A stretch of 64,000 bases of DNA from Marsupella aquatica (Eukaryota; Marchantiophyta): the NCBI GenBank assembly GCA_973895155.1, contig OZ316891.1:4774001-4838000 (forward strand), written 5' to 3'. The translations under genes and the position numbers were made by a program. Shown in pieces: positions 37,604-48,648 of the stretch. Positions within the stretch are counted from its first letter, which is position 1, and each line of letters begins with the position of its first letter. The notes under the pieces are model-generated. The model saw nothing but the letters and a program-made list of their open reading frames with translations, searched no databases and was not told where the DNA came from.

Positions 37604-37999
37604 TAATACTAACTACAACATCCTGGAGGCAGGTACGGAAGTGAGGCAGCCATTGACGGGTGCTTAGAGGCATTGATGATGATAGGGGAAGGGGTACAGA
37701 GGTGGTGAGGTGCCAAGCCTTTGGGAGAGAGGGTGAGGGGAGTACATATGCGAAAGGCTGTCCCACGCATCAGCCGTTGGTCAGCCCAAGGGGAGTACGT
37801 ACTGACATTGGGTGGGAGGGCGGCGGCATAGTGTGGGAGGCACAACAGGCTTTCATCCGGGGCTCGTTTTGGAGATTGCATGGTTGAAAGACAACTAAGA
37901 CAAGATCTAACAACCAAAAATGCTTTCCGCCAATAATGTTTTTGTAATGGGACAAAGGAAGAAATTGGGCGGGATTCAGTATTATAGTTGTAGATTATC

Positions 38000-40100
38000 A
38001 ACCACTCTAATGAGGGATTGTGTCAAAATTATTCCCATAGTCCGTTTACAAACTTGAATGTAATGACCAATATTTCTTGTCCAATTGTTACTTCATCACT
38101 AATACATCTCATCAACAACTATGATAATGGATCCTAACTGTCAAAATGAATTCTGTGGTCTGTTTACATACTTGAAAACGGAGGGATGAGACACTACCTT
38201 CAAATGTATTCCGTTGGTTTTGACATGCTTAACTTGACTGAAAGCTAGGGGGGTGCCCTTTGACACCATTCCTCCTCTGTACATAATCATGGGACTAGAA
38301 GGCCCACTACAGTAGAATATGGGACTAGAAGGCCCACTACAGTAGGAGGTGGGGGTTGTGCACAATTTTAATGACACTCAATTTTTTTTACAATGATGCT
38401 TTTCTTGAAGACAATAATTGGGAGGCAATCAAACATCACACGCCATTTTTACACTGTCTGCTATCAGAAAAGTTGTGTAGTTGTGTAGTTTTGTGGTTGA
38501 CTGTTCTGTCAAACAACTCAAAGCATATTTTTGCCTTTGCATTCAAGGTAGTTGAGGAACTACAATGCAAGCTATGACACAAGGAATTATATGCATTAGA
38601 CAACAGAAACCATTTTGTTGCAGTGAGAATCTGTTGAACAAGTTATAAAAGATGAGATTGGGTCTTATTTTCACGCTTATTTTGTGGGTTGCAATGCAAG
38701 AACCAAACAGAAGTGGCATGTTGCTATTTGTGACCTGTACACAACCTGGGCCAAATGTGAAAGGTAAATGTATTACATTTGCAACTTACTGTAAGTTCAA
38801 ATTATTCAAGAGTAAGAGTGAGACATTGGAAATGTTTGCACCATGCCTTGCAGGCTATGAACTTTGGGTACATCAAATTTGGTTGTGGTCCCAAATATAT
38901 GTAGGCCTGAACGCCCAGGCACTATCCCTTGCCCCCCTGGCTTGTCCCAAATCACACCACATGTTCCAAATTGTTGCTCTCAAAAGCATATATGGTTGTG
39001 GCTGCCATTGCCTTTTGAAAATCTTACAAATGGGACCCATATAAAGTGTGGCAATATATAGAGGACAGGAGTGGGGATGGGAAGGCGCATTGGGCTCAAG
39101 CATCTTTTGTGGTGCTTAAGCCTGGACCTCCACATTATTCACATCAAACAACCATGTGAAATCATCATAAAGATCTAACTCACCTTTTTTCAATTTTGTA
39201 TGTTTCATCTCTGTTTAAAAAAGTCATATATATACAGCACCCACATGATTTGTTGATTGTTTTGGTGCCTTGAATATTAACTTTTTGAATACCTATTCAA
39301 TTTCTAATGTAAATCCATTTCATTGACTGAATAAAGTGATGTAGGTGGTGAAGACCTCCCACCCCAGCATATTGGGGGCAGGGTCGATGAATGGCAGGGC
39401 CCTTTTTGCAGAATTACGAGTCCAACACAGGTGCAAGACATCATACCAGGAGAATTGGGGAGGTGGCAGGCGATGGGCAATTCAGCTCTTTGGTCATACA
39501 CCTAATAACTATTATTTATTACACTTTGAATAACACTAGAGTATTTACAATTCAAGAAATGAACATAACACATGAGGTAACACATTGCCTGAATGGACAC
39601 CCTCTATATGGAAATCCATGTGTTTAGGGAAGGGGTGTCTGTTTGGATCCCGTGGAAAGTAAATAAGATGAACAAGATGGATTGTGGCCTTTCATCTATC
39701 AATTAGGCTATTTAACTAACCAGACACCAAGAAACCAAACAGTTTGACCCCGGGCTTGACAAACTTGCCCTGCCCAGGCCAAAACACGATTTCTTGGTGG
39801 GCATTTTATGAGTATATCAGGATAGCCATTTGCGGTTTGACAAGAAGTGAGCAAGAAAGGGAATTGTCCCATGAAAGAGTGGTTGCTGTTGAAGTCCTTG
39901 GACAAGGGCCAAAGGAAAAGAACCAAGGTAGATAATATTGAGGCAGGGAGTTAAAGGGAAACCAAGTGGGGGAAGACAAATCCAATTGAGGTTGGAAGAA
40001 AAGAGCTGAGAGGACTAATTGACTCCAAAGAGTGGGATTGCTCTCCTCAAAACCATTTCATATGGGCAGTGGGGGGAAGGCAACAACCTAGGTAAACATT
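38000..40100. other. Spacer with one short tandem duplication
   Basis: At 38289-38347 a 30-bp unit (ATGGGACTAGAAGGCCCACT, then ACAGTAGAAT) is present twice. Otherwise there are only short, unrelated open frames. Confidence 0.5.
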
Positions 40101-40139
40101 AAGGAGCAAGCAAGAGGGAAGAAGTTGACGCTTGGGTAT

Positions 40140-40870
40140 ATTTCAAGGTTGGTTAGTGCATTCCTTCATAAGGTTGCTTCATGGGTAAATTTGGGCTTGT
40201 TACTAGGAGTTCAAATTATTGGGCTTCCATTAGAGTTTCTCTCTGCGACCTCACATATGGTACCGTCCTTGTCCTTGCAATAGAAAAAAATGACTCTTTT
40301 TAAAGTTCAGATATCTGATTCCAAAGTGAAATAGTGCATTCCCTCACAGCTTAGCTTCAGGGTGATGTTTGCCCTTAGGAGTTTCATGCCATGGGGTTTC
40401 CATTGGAGTCTCGTTGGCTACCCTCACATATGATATTTTCATGGGTCCTTGCCATAGGAAATTGATTCCTACTTTTATTTTCTATATATTGAGAATAAAA
40501 ACAATACTGCAACTCAAATGAATTCTCCTAACTAATGGGGGAGATTTGGAGGTGAGGGAAGAGGATACCTTCGCAGGCAACGTTCATCATTAGTTCCACC
40601 ATTGTTTCCTTTGCTACCTCACTCACTATAATTATTTTCTTGATCTTTGCAACAGGAAATTGATTCCCACTTTTGCCCTTTCATTGTGGAGAATAGAAGA
40701 GGATAGAATTTCAAATCTCCTATTCTAAGTGGGGTTGTCATTATTACATTTCTGTTTCCTTTGCTAAACTGTAACACATGATACATTCTTGGTCTTTGCT
40801 TCAGGCAGCTGATTTCTATTGCTGTTGCTTTCCACACCCACAACACATGTATGGTCTCTCCAGGTCCTTG
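40140..40870 (+). repeat. Degenerate tandem repeat, about 170 bp, three to four copies
   Basis: Recurring words are CATTCCYTCA, GAGTYTC, CCTCACATATG and CTTGCNATAG/CAGGAAATTGATTCC (near 40270, 40450, 40645 and 40790). Copies are strongly drifted, and the copy number is an estimate. Confidence 0.5.
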
Positions 40871-40999
40871 TTGCCAACTATATATCACATAGCCAAAGAA
40901 CAAACAAGGGCCAAAGAGGGAGACCCACTAAAGGAGAGAAAAGGCTCTAGGTCCTTGTCGCCAAATAATTAACATACTGCAAAGCAACAAAAGTAGTCA

Positions 41000-41455
41000 A
41001 AGGGGAAGACCCAACAAAGGGGGTAAAGCAAGGGCGAGAAAACAAAGAACAACAAGCGCCAAAGGGGGACACTCTACAAAGGGGAGAAAACAAGGCACCT
41101 TTTTTTTGTAATTGTCGATTCCTGTTTGTTTCTGCAACTGGATTCTGCGAAGCTAATGATTCCAAAGGCAGGTAAGACCAAATAGAGGGGAGAAAACAAG
41201 AGAACTTGTTCTCTACTCTTATCCTTAGAAACTTTGACTCATACTGTTGCTTTTCTCGACGAGAACAGAAGAGGATAATAACTGGATTCTGCGAATCTGA
41301 GCATCCCAAAGGCAGGAGACCAAATATAGGGGCGAACAACAAGTTGCTTTGTTTTCTTTTCTGTTGCTGTTCTTGATTCCTGCTGTTGTAGCTTTTCCTC
41401 GACGAGAATAGAAGAGGATAGCAACTGGATTCTGTCAATCTAATCGAGGGAGGAG
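41000..41455 (+). repeat. Tandem repeat, about 142 bp, two to three copies, with LINE-tail-like words
   Basis: AACTGGATTCTG starts units at 41137, 41281 and 41424. Each of the first two contains CCAAAGGCAGG, a GACCAAATA stretch and GAGAACAGAAGAGGATA or GAGAATAGAAGAGGATA. The word CCCAAAGGCAGGAGACC also occurs at 61128. Confidence 0.7.
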
Positions 41456-41778
41456 GAGGAGGAGGAGGAGGAGGAGAGAAAGGGCTGAACACGGTAGCAT
41501 TCTGGGCGTTCAAGTCGTGCCTACTGATCGTCTTCGTGACATTGGCAATTGGATCGTTCCTTCTCTACTGGGCCACGTTTTGGGGCAACCGTCTGCTCTG
41601 CCTGGTGCTGGATGTGGTCCGGGGCGTGGAGGATCGGCTCGTTTGGGGCGTCTCGCAGACCGGAGCGATCGTCGAGAATTGCAGGCGAGCTCTGGAGAGG
41701 GTTTGGGGCATCGCAGTCGCCGTGAAGGACCAAATCTACGATGTTCTGGAGGGCGGTCGCTCTTTGCCTGCGCCTTGA
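41422..41778 (+). CDS. Possible exon of a membrane protein
   Basis: One frame is open from the stop at 41419 to the TGA at 41776. It reads a Gly run from the (GGA)n tract at 41449-41475, then a strong hydrophobic segment (SCLLIVFVTLAIGSFLLYW) and an amphipathic stretch (VRGVEDRLVWGVSQTGAIV). There is no in-frame ATG upstream, so an earlier exon would be needed; the GAGGATAG at about 41414-41421 is one possible acceptor. The hydrophobic-then-amphipathic pattern suggests coding, but I do not recognise the family, and the open frame may be chance in GC-rich DNA. Confidence 0.3.
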   Translation, partial: QLDSVNLIEGGGGGGGGGEKGLNTVAFWAFKSCLLIVFVTLAIGSFLLYWATFWGNRLLCLVLDVVRGVEDRLVWGVSQTGAIVENCRRALERVWGIAVAVKDQIYDVLEGGRSLPAP

Positions 41779-41994
41779 TTAGAGCCGGCTGCAAATTCCG
41801 CCCCCAGGTGCGATTTGGTTTGGTTGGTTAATCGGTTGGTTGGCTCGCTGTCTGGCTGGTTGGCGTTTGATCTGCGTGAGGAGTCGCTTGGCATTCGCTG
41901 CGCTTTTACGTCTTATGGGAAACGAAACCCTATTTCCTCTTCTGCACGCGGTTTTTGGGGGCTTTGGGGCATCTGATGGGGAATTGAGGGGGTC

Positions 41995-42480
41995 AAGGAG
42001 TTTCTACGGGGTAATTCGGTGAGGTCTGGACTTGTGATGTGGTAGGTGGTGATTGTTGAAAGGAATGGATGCCAGTCTGCCGTCGAAGTTCCTGCGTTAG
42101 AGCAAGGGTTCAATTGAGTACCATTATTTTGAGCGTGAGAGGTCAAGGCTTTTCTTTGGGGTAATTCAGTGAGGTCTGGACTTGTGACGTGTAAATGGGT
42201 GATTGTTCGAAGGAATGGATGGCAGTCCGCCGTCGAGGTGCCGGCATTAGAGCAAGGGTTCAATTGAGTACCATTCTTTTGGGCACCCGTCGGGGAATTG
42301 AGAAAGGTCTGGCCTGGACTCATGATGTGGCAGTGAACGAGAAGAGGGAGGGATGTTCTCCTGTTATTCGTGCGGGAATCTCTTGGGGAATTGTGTGAGG
42401 GGCCAGCCCAGAGGACTTATGATGTGGTGTTGGTGATGGTGGTTGACAGGAAGGGATGTTGGTCTGCCGCCCGGGATTCA
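41995..42480 (+). repeat. Tandem repeat, about 145 bp, two good and two degenerate copies
   Basis: GGTAATTC(G/A)GTGAGGTCTGGAC, GAAGGAATGGATG, GCCGTCGA and AGAGCAAGGGTTCAATTGAG recur at 42010-42116 and 42160-42270. Weaker copies containing GGGATGTT(C/G) and ATGATGTGG follow up to the start of the inhibitor-2 gene, so the array lies in its promoter or leader. Confidence 0.8.
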
Positions 42481-42496
42481 GAATAATCAAGAAGGA

Positions 42497-45400
42497 ATGA
42501 AACGAAGCGGGAGTTCAAAAACCAGGTGTGAGATCTTTCTTTGTGAAATTGATTGTCGGGCAGAATTTGGCTACGGTTTGCGAAGGTTGAATTTCTTCCC
42601 CGTTCATCGAATTGAAAGAAGGGATTCCAGTTAGTGACACTCTTCGGTAGCAGAAACTGACCATTGAATTTCAAGTGGATGTTGAAAATTATGCCACGCT
42701 GGTGTCATTCTCGTAGGGTTGAATCCCGCTACTCTCCTGATAGCGCGTACAGCCTTAAGGAAGCCGTAATAGCTGCGATATTATATTTTCCTCTGTCCAC
42801 ACTGGGCATTGGCAGATTGAGTATATAAGGGATCCTTCAACGGTCGCAGTTTGTCTTATTTGTTATGAACAGCCTCCATGACGACATTAACATGCGCAAC
42901 AAGGACACGAATCGAGTCTTTAAGGGTTATTCTTTCCGCAAGAAGTTTCTTGTGGTGGGTTCGGTGCTACGATCAATTTGAAAAGGAAGCCAAACAAATT
43001 TGTTGAGCATTCCATACCTCTTTATATCTGTGAAAGTGAACAAGTTTACTCGTGGAAGGTTTTCGGAAGGTTTGAAGGGCTCTTGCGTGCATTCATGGGA
43101 AACTCGAGTGCGTTCTCCTAGCACTTGTCATTGAAGAGTGGCAGGTTTCCAATTACATGTAGCAATCTCTAGATTATTTCTGATTTCAGGACTGTTGATT
43201 CTTTCCGAAACACTTCTTCTGGCTAAGTTAAATTGTCCTGCTCCTTTTGGTTTGATGATGTGATGGTCATCGCGGCACCTTACCTGGTCGTCTGTCTTTG
43301 TCTCCGACATTTGTTGCAAGGTAGATTCCAATTGATGCATCTGAGCTGGATGCCTGGTTTGCATTGTTGTTGGGTCTTTGACAGTAATGTTTGTGGTGGT
43401 TGTAGTGTCTTATGTGATTTTCTTACAAAATTCGAGGCCATTTAGGGATTCAGGGGCCCTTTATGTGTAACTGGACCCTTTTCCTGAATAGCTTGCTGTT
43501 TGCAGCACAGTGCAACATGCCCCATGCGAAAGAGCTCTGTTTGGTGAATTGCTCGGGTTCAGCCCAATATGCAAGTCATCGGCCTGTCTTCACATCAAGG
43601 GTGTGGACAGCCATTTGCGCTTATGGTTTGGTTGATGTGGAAGGTTCTCCTGGAACACTTCACCCATTCCACATTTAGGAACTTACTCGGAAGAAAAAGA
43701 TAAGATCATGTAAGAAATTATCTCACTAACATGTAAAATTTAGTGCTATCTCGGCCCTGAAACAGATTATGTGAGCTTATGGATATCGAATTCATAACCT
43801 TGCGGGTTAGTACTGATCTTCCAGTGTTTAGCACATTGCTGTTTGGCTGGTGGCGCTGTATGAGTATAATTGCACTGTGTTCATGTTTCGCGAGAGTTAA
43901 GTGATCCGAAGGACGTAGAAACGGAGTTGAGGTCGTTGTAAGTACCATCCATTCGCCACAAATTGTCCGTGTGTTGGGGCAGAAATTTTCAAAACAATAT
44001 CTACAAGATATGAGCCAAAAGGTTGGGGAGGGGTTAGGCGTATGTTAGTATTCGTAGGGTTCCAGTACTCATTGCATTATTCGTACATATTAGCTCAGAA
44101 TCTTGCACCATCATGAGCTCAGTTCAAAATCATGTGCGACTTGGTTTCTGGAAGTGAAGGTTCCTGTAGTAATCGGAGAAGTAGGTCTTCGTTTTAACCA
44201 TGACACATGGTTCCGTCGACAAGGAAGCTTCTGTAGCCACAGGCTTTGTACTACGTGGGACGAGTTCAATGGTCTGATAAGCTTGTGTTTTTGTTGGATG
44301 GTGCAGAGTCCGGGTAGTGTGGGATGAGGACAACTTGGACTTTTTAGAGGCTAATAAAACTCCCAAACAGAAGATTAACGAACCTAAAACACCATATCAT
44401 GCTCCTGAGTCGGAAGATGGTAAGGTTTCTTTTCAATTTTTGATCCTCTAAAATGTGAGTTTTACTTTCTTAAAGTTGACTGAGGTCTTGTACCCTTGCT
44501 CGTCTAGAGATAGGGACATTTCTCATAAAGAAATGTGGGTATGCAGGACTTGTAAGTCCAAGTCCCACTCATGACAGTGAAGCTATGGCGGATGCTGTCC
44601 ATGCGGAGGCCATTCGTCGTGCTCTGATTGTAGCCTCCAACAGCGAAGCAGGCACTAGTCGACGGCGTGGCTCCGGCTGGACCTCTTCTGAGGACGAGGG
44701 AGATATAGAAGAGATGGACCATGATAATGAAGGTACATTCTTTGTGCAAGTCAAGAAAAGCAAGGCTTCCATAGGTGTACGATCGGCTCTTGATTAGTTT
44801 TGAGCCTATATGAATAACTGAAGCTCTTGAATATGAGCAGCTTCTGGGTTATATTTTTACGATATGTCGTTAATCGTTGAAGTTTTTATTTGTCATTTTT
44901 CTAAGTTGGTATGATGTAGTAAGTAAAAGGGACCCAACACCAACAGTCCTGTCAGCTATCACATCACTTACCAGAATGAGGTACAATTACTAAAGAGGGT
45001 CTACTGCCAAGAGAAAGATAATCGCTGAACTCAATTTAGGTCCGGGTTAAAAACCCTAAACCCCTTCGTTGCTCATTTATGTCGGCTCATCCGTTTTCCC
45101 TTAGAAGATAGCTTCTGTATTGTGTTCAGGTGCATCCAGCGTCCTACTTGCATCTGCATCAGCCGGCAAGCCATTTCAACTTGTCTCAGTAGCAATGTCT
45201 GTAATGGAAATGATTGCCAATCATATCCATGGTTGGTAAACTGAAAATTTGGCCAATTTTTGTTTGGTCTACTTTGCGACACCCTAGGACAAGATGCACC
45301 TGGGTCCTGACTGAAAATTTATCAAGAGCAGTGGACTGGTGGTTCCAACTTCTTGATGTAGCAAATCTTGAAAGCATTTAACTCGGTTATTGTCACATAA

Positions 45401-46476
45401 GCTACTGGCGGGAGACCAATGGAAAGGGAAATGAACAGAATTCTGGCTGAGAAGTCATGAAATCCGTTGATTACTTCTCGTTTCTGTTTCAGTGCCTTAA
45501 AAGCCACCAGAAAATACGCTTCTTCTTGAAAGAGTCTGCCCTTAGTGTGGAAGGCTTGGATGAGCGTATCTGTAATGGATGGTATAAACTGCAGCAAGCA
45601 TTTTACCGAATCGTGCAGTAGTTATTGCCTCATCCTTGTGCAGGATGAGAGTGCAGTTACCCAGTCTGTTGCATCCTATTATGCTGACCCTGACGTTGTT
45701 AGTCTTAGATTGTCTGAAACTTCTTCGCTTGGTTTTTATCACTCTGGTGGAAATGTACTTTTTATACTTGCAACAAAGAGAATATTCTGGGACACCTGAA
45801 CGATATGGAAGACGGTATCTGATGTAATCCCATATCCTGGTCTTGCCAGTGAAAGACGGAGCTTCCAAGAAAGTGCAGCTCTTGATCTCTTTTTGGGGCC
45901 TTCGTAGAGATGAATATAGTTAGGACTAATCGTAAGTTGTGTTGTATATTCCTGGGCCTCTTCTTCTTATTGAGCCTTGATTGGTGTCTTCAGGCTTTGG
46001 AGAACTGTGCCTTGTCATAGGGACGTTTATAAAATGTGACAGCTGGCTTTGGGCATAAAGTGGTTTAGTATGAATATGACAGATATAAGATATCCCTTCT
46101 TTTCGGTTGATTGTCCACAGTTCACACTTGACGCAGAGTAAAAACTCGTGTACTCATTTATTTAGCAATCGGTCTGGAAACACTCATTGAAGGGCTTCTC
46201 TTTTTACACTCTGAACTGACGTGACTTGATTTAGGTCCAGACTCTAACGGCCGACGTATGAGTTTTGAGGAGCATCGGCGTGCGCACTATGATGAATACC
46301 GGAAGGCAAAAATGCTAGTTGGGCATGAGATGAGCGACGAGGAAGCTGAAATGACAGGAGTAGAAGGAGAGAGACATCAGCCAGGAGGCAGTTGTAGTAG
46401 ACAATCTCAACAAGATCATGAGTCAAGCCTCAGCAGAAGTCTCGGTGGTATTGACCTACAAGCAGCTGAGATGTGA
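42497..46476 (+). CDS. Protein phosphatase 1 inhibitor 2
   Basis: Four coding exons join in phase: 42497-42525, 44307-44419, 44547-44732 and 46235-46476 (189 aa), with introns of 1781, 127 and 1502 bp, all GT-AG. The start reads [19 protein letters not shown]. Then comes the signature [10 protein letters not shown] at residues 32-41, an Ala-rich helix ([11 protein letters not shown]), an acidic [14 protein letters not shown] block, and the C-terminal [16 protein letters not shown] with HYDEY at 127-131. These are the elements by which inhibitor-2 docks on and blocks PP1; the Thr in the TPY motif is the known regulatory phosphosite. The protein should be nuclear/cytosolic. Its length fits plant inhibitor-2. 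The start ATG is chosen because the splice phase then gives an Arg bridging exons 1 and 2, as in relatives. Nothing looks broken. Confidence 0.9.
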
Positions 46477-47628
46477 TTGATCTGTTGTGTTATGGCGAGC
46501 TATTCATTGGAAGGTTTGCTACAGAAGATCATGCCTGCTGGAGATTCTGAACCGTTATTACCTTGGAACTCTCAATCAAGCGCTGTCTATTTAAAATACC
46601 TGTTCCATTTTATAAGATTCGTCATTTTGTTTAGACAACTATGTACAAAACATTTTGGTTCTAATGTTACTGGGTTTTTTTTTTGTGAGTCTGTCTCATC
46701 TCCCTTTTGGTTGTCTGCCATATTCAGAGCCATTATCAGAGAAACCACAGTAAAGGACTACTCGAAGGGAACGTCAAAAGGATCGCTCCACTTGAAATTG
46801 CTGTTGTGGAAGATTCTTGCTGGTACCGGTATTGGTGGTGCTTGCGTCGTCTTTGCAGTAATGACAAAGATCAAAGGCTGACCATCCAAATCAGCAGGTT
46901 CTGGCAAGGTTGTAGTGGAGGGCGAATCTTGCAATAAATTGTTTTCCAGCCTATTTTGAGATTGGAAATCACAATCCAGCGCATTTGGCCATCTTCTGAT
47001 GCGTATTAGTTTTTGCATCCTTTTGATCCCTAGCTCAGGCAAAATCTCGAGGTGGGAAAACTTTGGGTTCTGGATGAGTGCTGCGATGGTCAGTTTAGTC
47101 TTTTGAGCAGACAGCTTGACGATTGGAAAAGTCAAGAGATGATGAATCATCGAATGGAATCACGATAGGGAATTGTCTTTCTTGGTGAATGGAGAAGAAT
47201 TACAGTAGAAGAACTGGATATTTTTTTGTCTTTTCAGAGGAACCTGTTTTGAGCAACCTGTATCTGCTAATAAAGGTCGTCATGCATTTTCACGTGTATC
47301 CGAAAGGACACGATTAAATTGCATCCCATTATTTCACCACCCAAACGAATGTCGGCTAAGACAAACTACATCATATTTCGTTTTGGCTCCAGAATGCCAA
47401 CTGGAGGGAGACTTGATAACGTTGGTGACCAAGTTTTGTTACCCATATCTGGAATTACTCTCAGTTTGGGACACCAGTGTAGGGCTCTAAAATTCTCATA
47501 CCCTACCAAGAAACTGCACTATATTTCCGAATTTTGAAGATTGAATGTTGGGTATTTGCCCTTCATGGTTCTCCATATTAGGTAGACTGGTGGTTTCTAA
47601 GAGGGTGTTGCCAATGTTTCAAACCTGA

Positions 47629-47630
<2 letters not shown>
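46477..47630. other. 3' flank of inhibitor-2, no gene recognised
   Basis: Open frames on both strands lack recognisable content. The first part presumably holds the 3' untranslated region. Confidence 0.4.

Positions 47631-47632
<2 letters not shown>

Positions 47633-47674
<42 letters not shown>
47633..47674 (+). repeat. (GA)n microsatellite
   Basis: About 21 uninterrupted GA units. Confidence 0.95.
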
Positions 47675-47678
<4 letters not shown>

Positions 47679-47703
47679 GGTGAATGGCCCATCTGTGGTG
47701 ATT

Positions 47704-47767
47704 GAGGACCTACTCGATCCCAAGGGTCACCTCATGAGGACCTATTTGATCCCAAGGGTCACCTCAT
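47704..47767 (+). repeat. Tandem duplication, 32 bp x 2
   Basis: GAGGACCTAYTYGATCCCAA, then GGGTCACCTCAT, occurs twice with two differences. Confidence 0.92.
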
Positions 47768-47769
47768 GT

Positions 47770-48648
47770 GCATTTTTACTCTGGTGGGTAAATAGTGGCA
47801 TTGGAGCTTGGAACGGCTTGGCCCTTTCAAGCCGGTCGGCTCACTTTGCAAGCAAGTCCAGCAGATGAGACAGGAAGACAACAGAGAAGGACACCTTAAA
47901 TGTGTCATCGATCACGATCGAAAGTTGGGAAAGTTTACGAGGAAGATGGCTAGCACTACACATGATGGCAAATATTCCACGCATTGAGGTTCTTGGATTC
48001 TTTGGATGCTCGTGCATGTGGTGAGATCTTTGGTTTGATAAGAACGCTCCTTCATTTTGCATAGCAATTTCCTGTGATCGCAGTATTGAAATTCTTGAAT
48101 ACCTTGGCTGTACTTGCAAAAGCTTAAGTACTTTGTTTGGTCAGGGTATCTCCTTTACTACACTTCGGGCACCCGTCCCTGTGTCCAAAAGATGAAGCAA
48201 AGGTAGTGGTAGTCCTAGAAATATAGTGAGGTGTCCCCCAAAATGATTGACATCTGTTAGTTTCATAGCTAGTTTCATCGCGCTTCTTCTCTTGTAGTTG
48301 TTTAGCTGCATCCGCAGGTGACGGTCCTTTCTGTGGTATCCGACTGTCGAGAATGCCCAGACGGTTTGATCTAACACACATCTACTTTTCCGTTGTTCTA
48401 GTTTTTTCAGTTTCTTCCTTGATATTGATGATCATGCTTCCATTAGTTTACTGTTTGTTAGAATGGAAAGCCAAAATGGTTGGTGGAAGGAACTTAAAAA
48501 CTCCTTGGGATCTTGTAACAGACTGCTCAAAAACTTACTTGTGGATCCCCTAACAGACTGCCTTGCCTTCAGAGTACGCAAATCCAGAAATTGTTGCTAA
48601 GTTTTCGACTTGGTTCTCTGCCAATCTAGTAGTTAGGACTTCGTCACC
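47770..48648. other. 5' flank of the kinase gene
   Basis: No upstream exon is needed for the kinase model, and no clear TATA motif was fixed. Confidence 0.4.

Larger units (their letters stand above)
35313..37999. mobile_element. 2.7-kb element with long terminal inverted repeats
   Basis: The left arm (about 35323-35448) and right arm (about 37877-37989) are inverted copies. Shared blocks in order are ACTATAATACTGAATCCCG, CCCAATTT, then after a gap ACATTATTGGCGG, and then TCTTAGTTGTCTTTCAACC. A possible imperfect target duplication is TAGATCTAT on the left and TAGATTATC on the right. Inverted repeats of this length point to a Mutator-like or foldback DNA transposon. No transposase is visible inside; the interior holds a LINE-like fragment and a tandem duplication, so the copy would be non-autonomous. 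Confidence 0.65.

Noticed and set aside
42710-42760. tRNA-like T-arm (GGGTTGAATCCCGC)
   Set aside because: No matching acceptor stem, D-arm or anticodon arm can be folded around it.
45545-45830. Additional exon within intron 3 of inhibitor-2
   Set aside because: The open frame after a GTGCAG acceptor has no family similarity, and the known exons already join in phase without it.
46758-47150. 130-codon minus-strand gene after inhibitor-2
   Set aside because: No recognisable motif, and it lies where the 3' untranslated region of inhibitor-2 is expected.
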